Origin: a virus
Length of the DNA stretch: 64,000 nt
IMG/VR virus record: IMGVR_UViG_3300042288_000930
Location: 39,228 to 103,227 of that record
Strand: one strand, 5' to 3'
Shown here: one piece after another, positions 1 through 9,900 of the stretch
Layout: every line of letters begins with the position of its first letter
How positions within the stretch are numbered: position 1 is the first letter of the stretch
Program-made: the position numbers and the translations under genes
Notes under the pieces: generated by a model
Told to the model about the DNA's origin: nothing
Databases searched by the model: none
What the model saw: only the letters and a program-made list of their open reading frames with translations

Positions 1-735
1 TGTAGTAACTGCTCTGTCAGAATCAACTAAAGGACTACTCTTTAGTTTGGAAGAATCTACTGCTCCACCTGCTAACTTTCCAGTAGTGATGTTTAAATCA
101 CGAATATGATTTGTGGTGACAGCTCTATCAGCATCTATTGAAGCACTTGACTTCAATTTTAAGTTGTCTACCGCACCGTCAGCAATCTTGCCATTTGTTA
201 CAGCGGTATCAGCAAGTTTAGCAGTTGTGACATTTAAATCACGAATCTTAGCAGTAGTTACTGCTTCTGCTCCAGCTGTACCATCTAACTTAATTGTGGT
301 GATAGCACCGTCACCTACATCAGCTGCGATTACTGTGCCAGGAGCAATCTTATCAGAAGTGATCGCATTATCAGCAATCTTGGCAGTAGTAACAGCAGAA
401 TCTTTTATAGTTTCTGTAGTTACGGTATCTGTTCCAGGTTTGTTGAGAGAAATTCTATCTCCAATAATAGCAAAGAAAATTGCTCCAGAAGATGGCGCAA
501 TCGCAAAAGTAATGATGTTACTTTGAATAAAGAAATCTACTTTTGGATTTAACTGACCGCCATTAAGTACTGCTTGTACTAATAGTTCTGTATCTGGATA
601 AACTGGTTCCCCTTCAATCGTTAGATAGAATTGAGTTGCGGAACCATTAAATCCAACGCCACCGCCAACTCTTTGGAGGGGAGTATCAATTTTTCTATTA
701 TCTGTCCTTGTGGGACTTATACCTAAGTATGGCAT
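1..735 (-). CDS. Tail-fibre-like structural protein, C-terminus cut by window edge
   Basis: The gene starts at ATG 735, preceded by a strong AGGAGG ribosome site, and runs off the left edge, so only its first 245 residues are visible. After an N-terminal region of about 100 residues it becomes a string of imperfect repeats of the type TTAKIADNAITSDKIA and TTGKLAGGAVDSSKL. Such 'AK(I/L)AD-A-T' repeats are typical of fibrous trimeric phage tail-fibre shafts. It is the last visible gene of the leftward late operon that begins at the promoter near 1390. A fibre or fibre-associated role is inferred from the repeats. The adhesive tip would lie outside the window. Confidence 0.75.
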   Translation of the reverse strand, partial: MPYLGISPTRTDNRKIDTPLQRVGGGVGFNGSATQFYLTIEGEPVYPDTELLVQAVLNGGQLNPKVDFFIQSNIITFAIAPSSGAIFFAIIGDRISLNKPGTDTVTTETIKDSAVTTAKIADNAITSDKIAPGTVIAADVGDGAITTIKLDGTAGAEAVTTAKIRDLNVTTAKLADTAVTNGKIADGAVDNLKLKSSASIDADRAVTTNHIRDLNITTGKLAGGAVDSSKLKSSPLVDSDRAVTT

Positions 736-746
736 TACTCCTCCTA

Positions 747-1079
747 TTAATTAGTAATTTCTAAGAAACTTAATAAGACATCCATACCGCCAGCAGTGTC
801 ACATCGTACTCTTACTTGATCCCCAACTTCCAATACAATCTTTTGCCCTGATAGAACTTCGAAAGAAGCACCAGTAGGAATGGGAATATTTTTAATTAAA
901 TTAGCATCAGCACCAGACGCCTTATCAATTTGAACATCGGCAACTACAGAAGAGGTTGCTACACAAGCAAGGTTTAGTCCAATGATGATTGCTACACTAT
1001 TGGCAGGGCAAGTATATACTGAGGTATATGTTGTACCAACAGCTGCGCTTACTCTGGATCTAAAGGTATTAGTTGCCAT
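747..1079 (-). CDS. Small virion-type protein of unknown function
   Basis: This gene encodes 110 residues beginning MATNTFRSRV. It is rich in V, A, I and T with alternating hydrophobic residues, as in a small beta-sandwich such as a decoration or head-fibre protein. It lies 12 bp upstream of the fibre-like gene and only 1 bp after the preceding gene, so the three form one late transcription unit. No catalytic motif is visible. The structural role is inferred from position and composition. Confidence 0.7.
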   Translation of the reverse strand: MATNTFRSRVSAAVGTTYTSVYTCPANSVAIIIGLNLACVATSSVVADVQIDKASGADANLIKNIPIPTGASFEVLSGQKIVLEVGDQVRVRCDTAGGMDVLLSFLEITN

Positions 1080-1080
1080 T

Positions 1081-1350
1081 TTATCCTAACGCGATTGATA
1101 ATGCCAAAACATCTTCAACAAAAACAGGTGTTACCCACGATAGATCTCCCGACCCATTCGTTTGTAACACCTGTCTGTCTACGCCAGCAGTTGTGGGTAG
1201 AGTCAATGTGTAATTAGCGGAAAGAGATGATGGCGCTCGAAGCGAAACAGAATTGTCTCCATTCGAAGATAATTCTTGTAACTCTAATCTATTCTGATTT
1301 TGTACGACGACGCCGTTTTTTACGACGAACGCCTTAGCATTCGTTGCCAT
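1081..1350 (-). CDS. Small fibre-domain-like structural protein
   Basis: This gene encodes 89 residues. The middle part (NYTLTLPTTAG...QVLQTNGSGDLSWV) matches a module found in many phage tail-fibre and tail-collar proteins, where it precedes a shaft or tip. Here it stands alone as a tiny protein. It is the first gene of the leftward unit, 39 bp downstream of a TATAAATA late promoter. It may be a fibre accessory or a detached fibre domain. Confidence 0.7.
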   Translation of the reverse strand: MATNAKAFVVKNGVVVQNQNRLELQELSSNGDNSVSLRAPSSLSANYTLTLPTTAGVDRQVLQTNGSGDLSWVTPVFVEDVLALSIALG

Positions 1351-1388
1351 GAAGGTTCACTCTCCCCTTCCGCTAAATTTTCTATCTT

Positions 1389-1396
1389 TATTTATA
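1389..1396 (-). promoter_or_regulatory. T4-type late promoter, leftward
   Basis: The minus strand reads exactly TATAAATA, the consensus late-promoter box of T4-like phages recognised by gp55-type sigma factors. It lies 39 bp upstream of the gene starting at 1350. Confidence 0.8.
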
Positions 1397-1413
1397 CAAT
1401 TAAAATACTGAAT

Positions 1414-1421
1414 TATAAATA
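1414..1421 (+). promoter_or_regulatory. T4-type late promoter, rightward
   Basis: The plus strand reads exactly TATAAATA, 28 bp upstream of the ATG at 1450. It diverges from the leftward copy 17 bp away, so both flanking late units start in one short intergenic gap. Confidence 0.85.
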
Positions 1422-1449
1422 CTATTACGGAAAAATGTAGGAAATCATA

Positions 1450-4131
1450 ATGCCATCACAAAACCAATTTCCTTGGTCAACCGTTGAAAAAATTGCCGCA
1501 AATCTATTCACCAATGGTTTTCATAGTGGAATTAGTTTTGCTTATGATTCACAGAATGGAAGAATAAACGCAACTTCTACGGGCGGCGGTGGCGGCGGTT
1601 CAACACCACCAAGTTTAAGCATAACTACTCAGGGAGCGTCTGGGTCTGGAGCATTAACATATAATAGTACATCTGGCGTTCTAACTTTTACTCCACCACT
1701 ACTAACTGGATACGCACAAAAGAATGCTGCTGAAACATTCTCTTCATTAGTGGTTGGAACAAGTACAACATCGCCAACTGTTTTAGCAAACACTATTACG
1801 AATACAACTGGTGGTCCAGTTTCATTTAGCGCAGGACTGGATACACCTTCACTAAGAATTAATGGATCAAATGGTATATCTGGTCAATATCTAACAAGCA
1901 CTGGTGCGGGTGCTACGTGGACAACTACCAGTTTTATCTCGGAAAATTCCTCACCAACATTATCAAATTTAAGTATAACTGGTAATCTTAATGTAGTTGG
2001 AACGATTACAACAAATAATCTAACAACATTAAATGTTACTAACAATCAAATTATATTAAATGATAGTGTTGTTGGACAACCAACAGCTAATGCCAGTATC
2101 ATCGTTGAAAGAGGATCTTCAAATGATACTGTTATTCGTTGGAATGAATTGAGTGACAGGTGGGAGTTTACTAATGATGGAATTACATACCAGAACATTC
2201 CAGTTCCAACTGATTATAATAATTACAATAATTTACTGAATAGACCAACTATTCCAGCAGCACAAGTGAATGCTGATTGGACAGCAACAACTGGGGTTAG
2301 TGCTATTCTAAACAAACCAACATTGTTTAGTGGAGCATATGCTGATCTAACTGGCAAACCAACAATTCCTACATTACTACAAAATCTTGGTAATGTTTCA
2401 TCTGCCACTCCAATAACAGGAAACATTTTGCGTTGGGATGGCACTCAATGGGCGCCTGCTTCCGCTGGTGGATCTGGAAGTGGTGGTGGAACCATGATTG
2501 GTCCAGTCACATCAACTGATAAAGCAATCGCAAGATGGAATGGAACAACAGGAAATGAAGTTCAAGACTCATTAGTTACTATATCTAATGATGGAGCAAT
2601 TACTGCTCCAAGAACTAATAACCTTATTCCATTTTATTATGCCAGTATTGCTGAATTTCCTTCTGCTTCTGGAAACGAAGGTGCTTTGGTTTACTCGCAG
2701 TCTGGCGGTGCTCTATATTATTCTCATTCTGGTAGTTGGACAAATCAAAGAGTTGTAACAACTTCAAGCTCTACATCTTCAGATCTTCAAACACTCATTG
2801 GAAACTTTCAACAAACATACTCTACATCGGTACAAGATTATACTGTTGGCAATACACAGCAAAATGCCGAAAGAAAAATTTTAAGACTCTCTGCTTCTGG
2901 TGGTGCCACGAGTGATGTTATTGTCAGAGCAACAAGCGGACTCAACATTTCCAGAGTCAACAATGAACTCACAATTACAGGAAGAACATATAATTTTAGT
3001 AGTGAAGCATCTGCTGGCAATACTGTTAAATTAAGATTACAAGAAATCGGTATTGCTACTACAAATACCGATATCACTTTTGCTGGTGCTGATGGATTAT
3101 TGGTTGAAAGAACCAACGCAACCACAATCACATTCAGAGCTCCAGCAAATACAGTAACTCAATATACAGATGCGGCGGCAAAAGATGCTGCTGCGTTGAT
3201 GTTGATTAATGGTAGTAAAGTTGGAGTTACATATACTTATGATAGTGTCAATAAAGTATTAAACACTATTGTTAGCGGCGGCGGTGGTGGTGGCACTGTT
3301 ATTACATATGATTTACAAGGCAGAAATACTACCAGTAACAACGCATTCGTTGATCTTGTTCCAAGTAGTGGATTAACGGATAGCATTGAATTTGTTGGTA
3401 GTGCTGGCACGACTGTAAACTGGGATTCTGGAAACAGAAGAATCACGATTGGTAGCGTTGCTCCAGTTCAAGCAGACTGGAATCAAACTAATAATTCTTC
3501 TCTTGATTTTATTAAGAACAAACCAACCATTCCTGCTGCGTACACACTTCCAACTGCTTCTGGTTCTGTCCTTGGTGGAATTAAAGTTGGTGCTAACTTA
3601 AGTATTGATGTCAATGGTGTTCTTAGCGCAAACACAGGTAGTTATACATTACCAACAGCAACCGCAACAGTTCTTGGCGGTATCAAGATTGGATCTGGAT
3701 TAACCATTGATGGAAATGGAGTTGTCAGTGCTTCTGTAGCAGCAAGTGTTCCAACAATTCAAGAATTAAGTGGAACTACTGCGTCATTAGCTCCTGACAC
3801 AACAGCAGAACTAAATATTACTGGATACAAAGCATATTCACTATTTAAAATTACAACAACTGCTGAGGCATGGGTTCGTGTATATACAGATGACGTATCA
3901 AGAGATGCTGATTCAACAAGAAGTGAAGGAACAGATCCAACAGCAGGTTCTGGTGTTATCGCTGAAATAAGAACTGATGGTGTTACAAATACAGTATTAA
4001 TCAGTCCAGGTATCTTGGGATTCAATAATGATAGTCCAAGAACCACAACAATCTATCTCTCTGTTACAAACAGAAGTACCTCATCCACCCCAATTACAGT
4101 AACTCTAACAGCATTAAAGATCGGAGAATAA
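1450..4131 (+). CDS. Large tail-fibre-like protein
   Basis: This is an 893-residue protein on the plus strand, opposite to its neighbours. It has glycine-rich linkers (six consecutive glycines near residue 46 and again near residue 613), repeated NKPT/NRPTIPA motifs, a module reading STDKAIARWNGTTGNEVQDS, and two copies of LGGIK(V/I)G followed by L(S/T)IDxNGV. These segments recur in long fibrous tail-fibre proteins of cyanophages and other myoviruses. The C-terminal 100 residues have no linkers and may form a folded tip. It is the first gene of the inverted cassette driven by the late promoter at 1414. A receptor-binding role is inferred. Confidence 0.8.
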   Translation: MPSQNQFPWSTVEKIAANLFTNGFHSGISFAYDSQNGRINATSTGGGGGGSTPPSLSITTQGASGSGALTYNSTSGVLTFTPPLLTGYAQKNAAETFSSLVVGTSTTSPTVLANTITNTTGGPVSFSAGLDTPSLRINGSNGISGQYLTSTGAGATWTTTSFISENSSPTLSNLSITGNLNVVGTITTNNLTTLNVTNNQIILNDSVVGQPTANASIIVERGSSNDTVIRWNELSDRWEFTNDGITYQNIPVPTDYNNYNNLLNRPTIPAAQVNADWTATTGVSAILNKPTLFSGAYADLTGKPTIPTLLQNLGNVSSATPITGNILRWDGTQWAPASAGGSGSGGGTMIGPVTSTDKAIARWNGTTGNEVQDSLVTISNDGAITAPRTNNLIPFYYASIAEFPSASGNEGALVYSQSGGALYYSHSGSWTNQRVVTTSSSTSSDLQTLIGNFQQTYSTSVQDYTVGNTQQNAERKILRLSASGGATSDVIVRATSGLNISRVNNELTITGRTYNFSSEASAGNTVKLRLQEIGIATTNTDITFAGADGLLVERTNATTITFRAPANTVTQYTDAAAKDAAALMLINGSKVGVTYTYDSVNKVLNTIVSGGGGGGTVITYDLQGRNTTSNNAFVDLVPSSGLTDSIEFVGSAGTTVNWDSGNRRITIGSVAPVQADWNQTNNSSLDFIKNKPTIPAAYTLPTASGSVLGGIKVGANLSIDVNGVLSANTGSYTLPTATATVLGGIKIGSGLTIDGNGVVSASVAASVPTIQELSGTTASLAPDTTAELNITGYKAYSLFKITTTAEAWVRVYTDDVSRDADSTRSEGTDPTAGSGVIAEIRTDGVTNTVLISPGILGFNNDSPRTTTIYLSVTNRSTSSTPITVTLTALKIGE

Positions 4132-4134
4132 AAA

Positions 4135-6447
4135 ATGGCAATTTTTAAATCAGTTATTAATGTTAATAATGGAAATACTGGATGGACAAGTCAGCATGTT
4201 TTAGATGCGTTAGAAACTGCTTTTAGTCAGTTGGGGTTTAATGGTGGTAGTGCGGTTGCTGGTTCTCCTGTAGCGTTTGAAGCGCCAGGAAATAATTCAA
4301 CTACCCTTGGAGATTCTAACTGGAGATTTTGTGGTGGTCCTGCGGTAACACAAACGTCAAATATTAACAGATATTTTTATGTTACTAACAATGGAACATC
4401 ATCATATAGTGTACTGGAACAGTGGTTTACGAGTTCGGTAAACGCAGCAAATGATACACTATCATACACAAGACATGGATTACAAACTGGAAATCCTGTA
4501 AGATGGAATCCTGGTGGAGCAGTTACTGGGGGATCTATTACTGGATTAACAAACGATACAACCTATTATATTATTAGAGTTGATGGTAATACCATTAGAT
4601 TAGCAGCAACACTTGATGATGCCACAAATGGTATTCCTGTAAACATTACAGGGACTTCTGGTAATTTTGGTTTTATTCCATTGAGAAGAGAATTTAATGT
4701 TTTATACAACAATTTTCAGATTGATGCTGAAATGGGGGATACTCTAAATTTTACAGTTGATGACACAACAAGTGGTGGTAATTTCTTTTTGGTAAATGAC
4801 CCAACAAGTGGATATAATACAAATAAAATTTTAAATACATCAAACTACCAATCAGTATCTTATCGAGTTTTCCCAACAGGGCAAGGAACTTCAAGCGTGA
4901 CATGGCAAGTGAGAGGATGGCCGCAGACAGAAGATGAAGTATCAAATCCACAAGAAATTTCTGGGACTGGTTTTTCGGGAGTTTATTCGTATGGATATAT
5001 TAACTCAGCAAATCCATCTATGCGTGGAGTTATTAGAATTCTGCCATCGGTAAACAGTAATAACGCTACCACATTTTATCCATATTGGAAATATACTATA
5101 CCAGCATCTGGTGGTAGATCATCTTTAAAAGTTCGTGTTTATCGTTTTCCTTCATCTCCATTCTCATACACTGGTAGTGTAGCTGGCATAACTATCCACA
5201 ATATAGGTTCTGGGTGGAACGCAAATGAAGTTCTGACAATTCCTGGTTCCGCTGTTGGTGGTGTTGATATAACGAATGACATTTTAGTTGGCGTAAATAG
5301 CGCAACAACCGCACAGCAAAATGCTGGAAATGGAGTTTGTGATGTTGTTGTCACGAACTATGGCGCTGGAAGCACCATGTATCAAAAGAGTTCATTTGGA
5401 CATTTTGCGGTTTTGAGAAATGTAAATGACAATACAAAAACATTTGGAACAACATTCTATGGGTTTGGCATGGATCAAAACAACTATAGAATGTATTTAA
5501 ATTCTGGGGCAATGTGGTGTTCCTTGAATAGAAAAGGAACAAACACAACTTCCACAAATGGTGGGTATGAATATGGATTCTACGGGGGCGATAGGGGACT
5601 GGATTATCAAGAATACAACAATCAAATATCAACGAGCGATACATCGTTTACATACATTGATTACGCAACATCATCAACTCCAACTGCGTATCCTCTTTCT
5701 ATAAGAATTTATAAAGCACAATCACCTCAAGATACTAACTTTGCTGTTATACAGTTTACACAAACAATTAACAACGCCATCATTCCATTTGGATCTTTCA
5801 CAATCCACAAAGGAAGTAATTTTGGAGCAAATATTTGGGATTTAAATAATGTTTGGAATGGTGGAATGACTTTTTATAGTTCAAGTGGAAGGACTGTGAG
5901 TTTAATTCATCAAGTTCCTGGATATCATTATTCTAGCTCAAATACTCAAGCAGAACCAACAACTAATTATTCTCTATCAAGAGAAGCAAATTACGGTTAT
6001 TTACGAGAGACAAGTGGATCATGGAACTTTACCTTCCCAGTAAGCACTTATTCAGCAAATATTGATACTGATAATGATAGTACAAGTATTTTGACTTATT
6101 ATAGAAACTCTACTTACGACAGATATCAAAGTAGTGATACATCAGTCAGTTATGCCAATAGAGATAAATCAGTATCATCTTTAGCTAATTATTACAAACC
6201 AATGAAAGGAATTCCTATTTCGAATAATTTAATGCCTTGCCCATATTATATTCCAGATGATTTTATTATGCTACAAGTAGCAACATCTCCTGGATTAACT
6301 CAATTCAGACCTGGAGATACTATTACTGTTAGTCCTTCGGAAATATATGAAATCATTCTATCTGGATATCAAACATCTCAAAATGGTCTTGATAATGTAA
6401 GTGGCAATAATTCAATAGGAATGTTATTCTGTGCGAGGACAACCTAA
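4135..6447 (+). CDS. Large virion/fibre protein of the inverted cassette
   Basis: This is a 770-residue protein starting 4 bp after the preceding stop. It is rich in N, S, T, G and Y, as in beta-structured virion surface proteins. It has no long coiled coil and no obvious catalytic motif. Tyrosine- and asparagine-rich stretches dominate residues 440-700. It is probably a fibre tip, a second fibre subunit or an adhesin that works with the 893-residue protein. This is inference from operon position and composition. Confidence 0.7.
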   Translation: MAIFKSVINVNNGNTGWTSQHVLDALETAFSQLGFNGGSAVAGSPVAFEAPGNNSTTLGDSNWRFCGGPAVTQTSNINRYFYVTNNGTSSYSVLEQWFTSSVNAANDTLSYTRHGLQTGNPVRWNPGGAVTGGSITGLTNDTTYYIIRVDGNTIRLAATLDDATNGIPVNITGTSGNFGFIPLRREFNVLYNNFQIDAEMGDTLNFTVDDTTSGGNFFLVNDPTSGYNTNKILNTSNYQSVSYRVFPTGQGTSSVTWQVRGWPQTEDEVSNPQEISGTGFSGVYSYGYINSANPSMRGVIRILPSVNSNNATTFYPYWKYTIPASGGRSSLKVRVYRFPSSPFSYTGSVAGITIHNIGSGWNANEVLTIPGSAVGGVDITNDILVGVNSATTAQQNAGNGVCDVVVTNYGAGSTMYQKSSFGHFAVLRNVNDNTKTFGTTFYGFGMDQNNYRMYLNSGAMWCSLNRKGTNTTSTNGGYEYGFYGGDRGLDYQEYNNQISTSDTSFTYIDYATSSTPTAYPLSIRIYKAQSPQDTNFAVIQFTQTINNAIIPFGSFTIHKGSNFGANIWDLNNVWNGGMTFYSSSGRTVSLIHQVPGYHYSSSNTQAEPTTNYSLSREANYGYLRETSGSWNFTFPVSTYSANIDTDNDSTSILTYYRNSTYDRYQSSDTSVSYANRDKSVSSLANYYKPMKGIPISNNLMPCPYYIPDDFIMLQVATSPGLTQFRPGDTITVSPSEIYEIILSGYQTSQNGLDNVSGNNSIGMLFCARTT

Positions 6448-6722
6448 TGCCAGACATCGTATTGTCAGATTTACAACCAACAACAGCAGCAACAGCAGTA
6501 GATAACTCTATTGCTTTTTTACAGACAACAGCAACACCATTTATTACTCCCACACTTTCTTCTGTGACAAGAGCTTCGAGCAATACCGCATTTTCTTCAA
6601 ATTACAACATAAACAATTTAGATTCTCCTGTTACTGGAAATCGTTCTTCTGTTCCTGGTATTCTTAGTGGTAGACGACCAAGATTTGGTCAATTATTCCC
6701 AAGGGGATATTTCAACCGATAA
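6447..6722 (+). CDS. Small protein ending the inverted fibre cassette
   Basis: This gene encodes 91 residues. The start overlaps the previous stop (TAATG), indicating translational coupling. The C-terminus is basic (GRRPRFGQLFPRGYFNR). The gene ends directly at a bidirectional terminator. It may be an attachment, chaperone or minor virion protein; its family is not recognised. Confidence 0.6.
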   Translation: MPDIVLSDLQPTTAATAVDNSIAFLQTTATPFITPTLSSVTRASSNTAFSSNYNINNLDSPVTGNRSSVPGILSGRRPRFGQLFPRGYFNR

Positions 6723-6752
6723 AAAAAGACCCCCTTTTGGGGTCTATTTTTT
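6721..6752. terminator. Bidirectional intrinsic terminator between convergent genes
   Basis: A perfect 7 bp stem, AGACCCC (6727-6733) and GGGGTCT (6739-6745), has a 5-nt loop. It is flanked by seven A on the left and a T-run on the right, so it can stop transcription from both sides. It separates the rightward cassette from the leftward virion operon. Confidence 0.9.
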
Positions 6753-6936
6753 ATTCTGCTGCTGGGGCTTCTTCTTCGGACTCTTGTGAAGATAGCAGCT
6801 CTAACGTTTCCAAACCACCTTGTAGTTTGAGTTTATATTCTTCTAACTTTTCTAATTCGCCTTTCAGTTTAGCAATTTGACCTTCAGTTTCTTTCAACTG
6901 ATTATTAAAATTAGTTCTCAGGGTATCAGCATTCAT
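6751..6936 (-). CDS. Small coiled-coil protein
   Basis: This gene encodes 61 residues. Residues 12-48 are a strongly heptad-patterned coiled coil (LKETEGQIAKLKGELEKLEE), followed by an acidic tail. A near-consensus late promoter (CATAAATA) lies 28 bp upstream, inside the end of the giant gene. It may be a small virion or assembly factor. Confidence 0.7.
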   Translation of the reverse strand: MNADTLRTNFNNQLKETEGQIAKLKGELEKLEEYKLKLQGGLETLELLSSQESEEEAPAAE

Positions 6937-6963
6937 GTTTACAAAAAATTAACAACGCTGTTT

Positions 6964-6971
6964 TATTTATG
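6964..6971 (-). promoter_or_regulatory. Near-consensus late promoter
   Basis: The minus strand reads CATAAATA, 7 of 8 matches to the T4 late box. It overlaps the stop of the giant fibre gene and lies upstream of the coiled-coil gene at 6936. Confidence 0.5.
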
Positions 6972-9900
6972 TGAGGAAGTCTCTGCTTAATCTAATCGTG
7001 TTAGAAATTACATTTTCTACACCACTCCAGAATCCACCAGGATTTCCTGCTGGCATTCCATTTACAGCAGTGGGTGTGTATGTTACCGAAATGATATTAT
7101 TGTTTAATGTAGCTGTAAATTCACCTAAATTTTTAGTCCATAGAGTACCATATTCACTGATTAAAACATCAACACCATCATGTACGATCATCAATTCAGT
7201 GGAGTGTAAATATTTTGTTTCTTGATTTTGTACGTTAGTTGGTCCAATTGGTTTGTTGTGAATTTGAAGTAAGTACTTAGCAGTGTAAATATCTTTTGCT
7301 GAGAAAGTATCAATCACAACTGGAGCAATCGTTGAGAAAGTCTGTGATACATTGACAGTGCTTCCTCTGAAGTTGGTAATGTTAATAACACCATAATTAT
7401 CTGGGTCAGAACCGTCTTGATAATATAATACAGATGGTGTATCTTGAGTTACTGTTACAATAATCTCCCCAACTTCAACACCAGAACCATTACTCTGAAC
7501 ACTACTTACAAATTTTGTAATACCTATATTATAAATTGATGCGGGTGGATTTGCTATTGTGCCTGTTTGACCAGGAACAGTAGTGATAAACATTGGGTGA
7601 CCAACATTAGATTGTTTCAATATGAATTTAATTGATTGCCCAACCACCATCTGTAGTTGTGGTCTTTCTCCTATGCTTCTGTTAGTAACTAATTCATTAA
7701 TTTCCCATTTGCCACTTACATTAGGAACAGTTTCGTATTCAAAAATTTCAGCAGCAAATCCCCTCAGTGGAACTTCTGCTACGTTTTGTTCCGAATAAAA
7801 AGTATTTCCAAGTAATGAACGAGGACCAATATTCTCAATCTTGGATAGTGAAACACCTTTATCTCTAAGAGTTACTGAGAAACCAGTTGATGATAACATC
7901 TCGAAGGTGTTGTAATCAAAGCTGGCAACACCATATTCACTGCTTCCTGTAGATTGCCCAGAAGCAAACTTAGCAATGTTTACATCAAGATCAAGGAATC
8001 CAGTTCTATATGGATCACCCTTAGTTACAGTTCCACCAGTTACATATACACCTGGGTTTACAGCAGCGGGAACAGTAAACGTATCTCCATCAATTACGGT
8101 TACTTGATAATAACCATTATAAGAACCTGGGGATATACCATCAACTTCAACATAATCTCCGTTTACTAATCCGTGAAGTGTTGATGTGTTAAATGTAAAT
8201 ATTGGAGAACCACCACTGGTGTAAAATGCCGATGAGATATTAGCAGGTGTAGATGTTCCTTTAACGGAAATGGGACCATCGCTACCTAATGTAATAATTG
8301 TTGTTCCTGAAATTTGATTGGGAACAGCTCTTACGCCTTTTGGTAGAGGAACATATTTGCTTAGACCAGAAAGGAATGTATTTTGGTTAGCAATTCTTGT
8401 TCCTAAACGAGCTGGAGATACAATGCCAGAAACGATCTGACTGGCATCAACTTGTTCAGATGAAATAACCTGCCAGTTGTTGTTTATTGTTGCTGGTAGA
8501 GATGCTAAGATGTAAGATCTTGATGGTGGGGTTGTTGTATTTGTTTGAACAACGAAGTCACCCACTTTTAGGGGAGTGGCATTTTTAATTGTAATTGTTC
8601 CAGAAATTTGTGATGTAAAGTTTGCTCCAGGAACATCAAGAGTAATTTGATTTGTACCCGTATCAATCGCAACAATTTTGGCATCTGTTAGACCATTTGG
8701 TGGCACATTAGTACCAGTTACCGCATATCCAATTTCAACCTGAACAAGATTGTTTAGTGTCAATACATTACTGCCGATTGTATGAGCAGTAACAGTTTTA
8801 GATAATGTAGGAATAGCGGCAACTAAACGCTCAGCATCTGTATCAACAACATAAACGTTGAATGGTTCTTGTGGTGGAATTTGGTCTCGGTTGATTTTAC
8901 CAGTACCATCCAACTGAACAACAAGTCCAGGTTGTGGTGAAGTACCTACATCCAGATCAAAGAAAGGACCAACTTTATCTACAACGAAATCACGTACAGC
9001 TTTTTGTGTTGGTAAAACTTGATCTGATCTACCAGAAGATCCACCCAAATCTGTATTGGTTGAGAACGCAAAAATTGGTGTACCAGGCGATCCTTTTAAT
9101 TGAAGCGAATCAAGAATACCAATAGCAACCGCACCAGTAAAAGTAGCCTTACCTGTTCTTAGGTCAACGTTGAAGTTTGGTCCAACTGTAAAGTTACCAT
9201 CTTGGTCGGTAGCAGAAACATAGCACTTACCTGCGTTGATTTCTATACTTTGTTTTGCTGGTATCGCTCTACCACCATTTGTAGGTAGAGCCATGTAGTT
9301 TGTACCAGAACCAACATATTCAAATGTATGACCAGAACTGTTAACACTTGATGGGGTGCGAAGTTCAATAGCAGCATTATTTGGAACTAATGGAAGATCA
9401 GCATTTGGAACTTTTTGAACCAAACTAAATTCGCAAGTGTTTGCTTCATCTGGGGGAGAAAAAATGAAAATTTCGTCAACAATATATTCTCCATCAGGAA
9501 GTCCTGGCAATTGATCAATTTTTACAATCTGGTTTGCTAAGGGAGCTTTCTGGAAGTTGATAGCGGTTACTTTAGTGTAAGTAGAACCGCTGGTAATTGT
9601 CACCAATCCAGTAGATCCACCAGCATAAGGAGGAGCATAAGATTGTAAGAATGGGGTATTTAAAATAAATGTGAATAAGTTGTCACTGAATCTTACTGTT
9701 TCAATTTCTATACCAGTTCCATTGATGTTTGGTGTTGCTGTATGGTTAGCAATCGTAATAATTTGCCCCCTTTCAAATTTACTAATATCGTTAGCGGAGA
9801 CTCTAACAGTTACTCTTGTCTTTGCTCCACTTAGTACTGAACTGAAAGAAGTTCCTACGATAGCAGACGCTGTTGTAGCGAATGATGTTTTTGTGATGTT

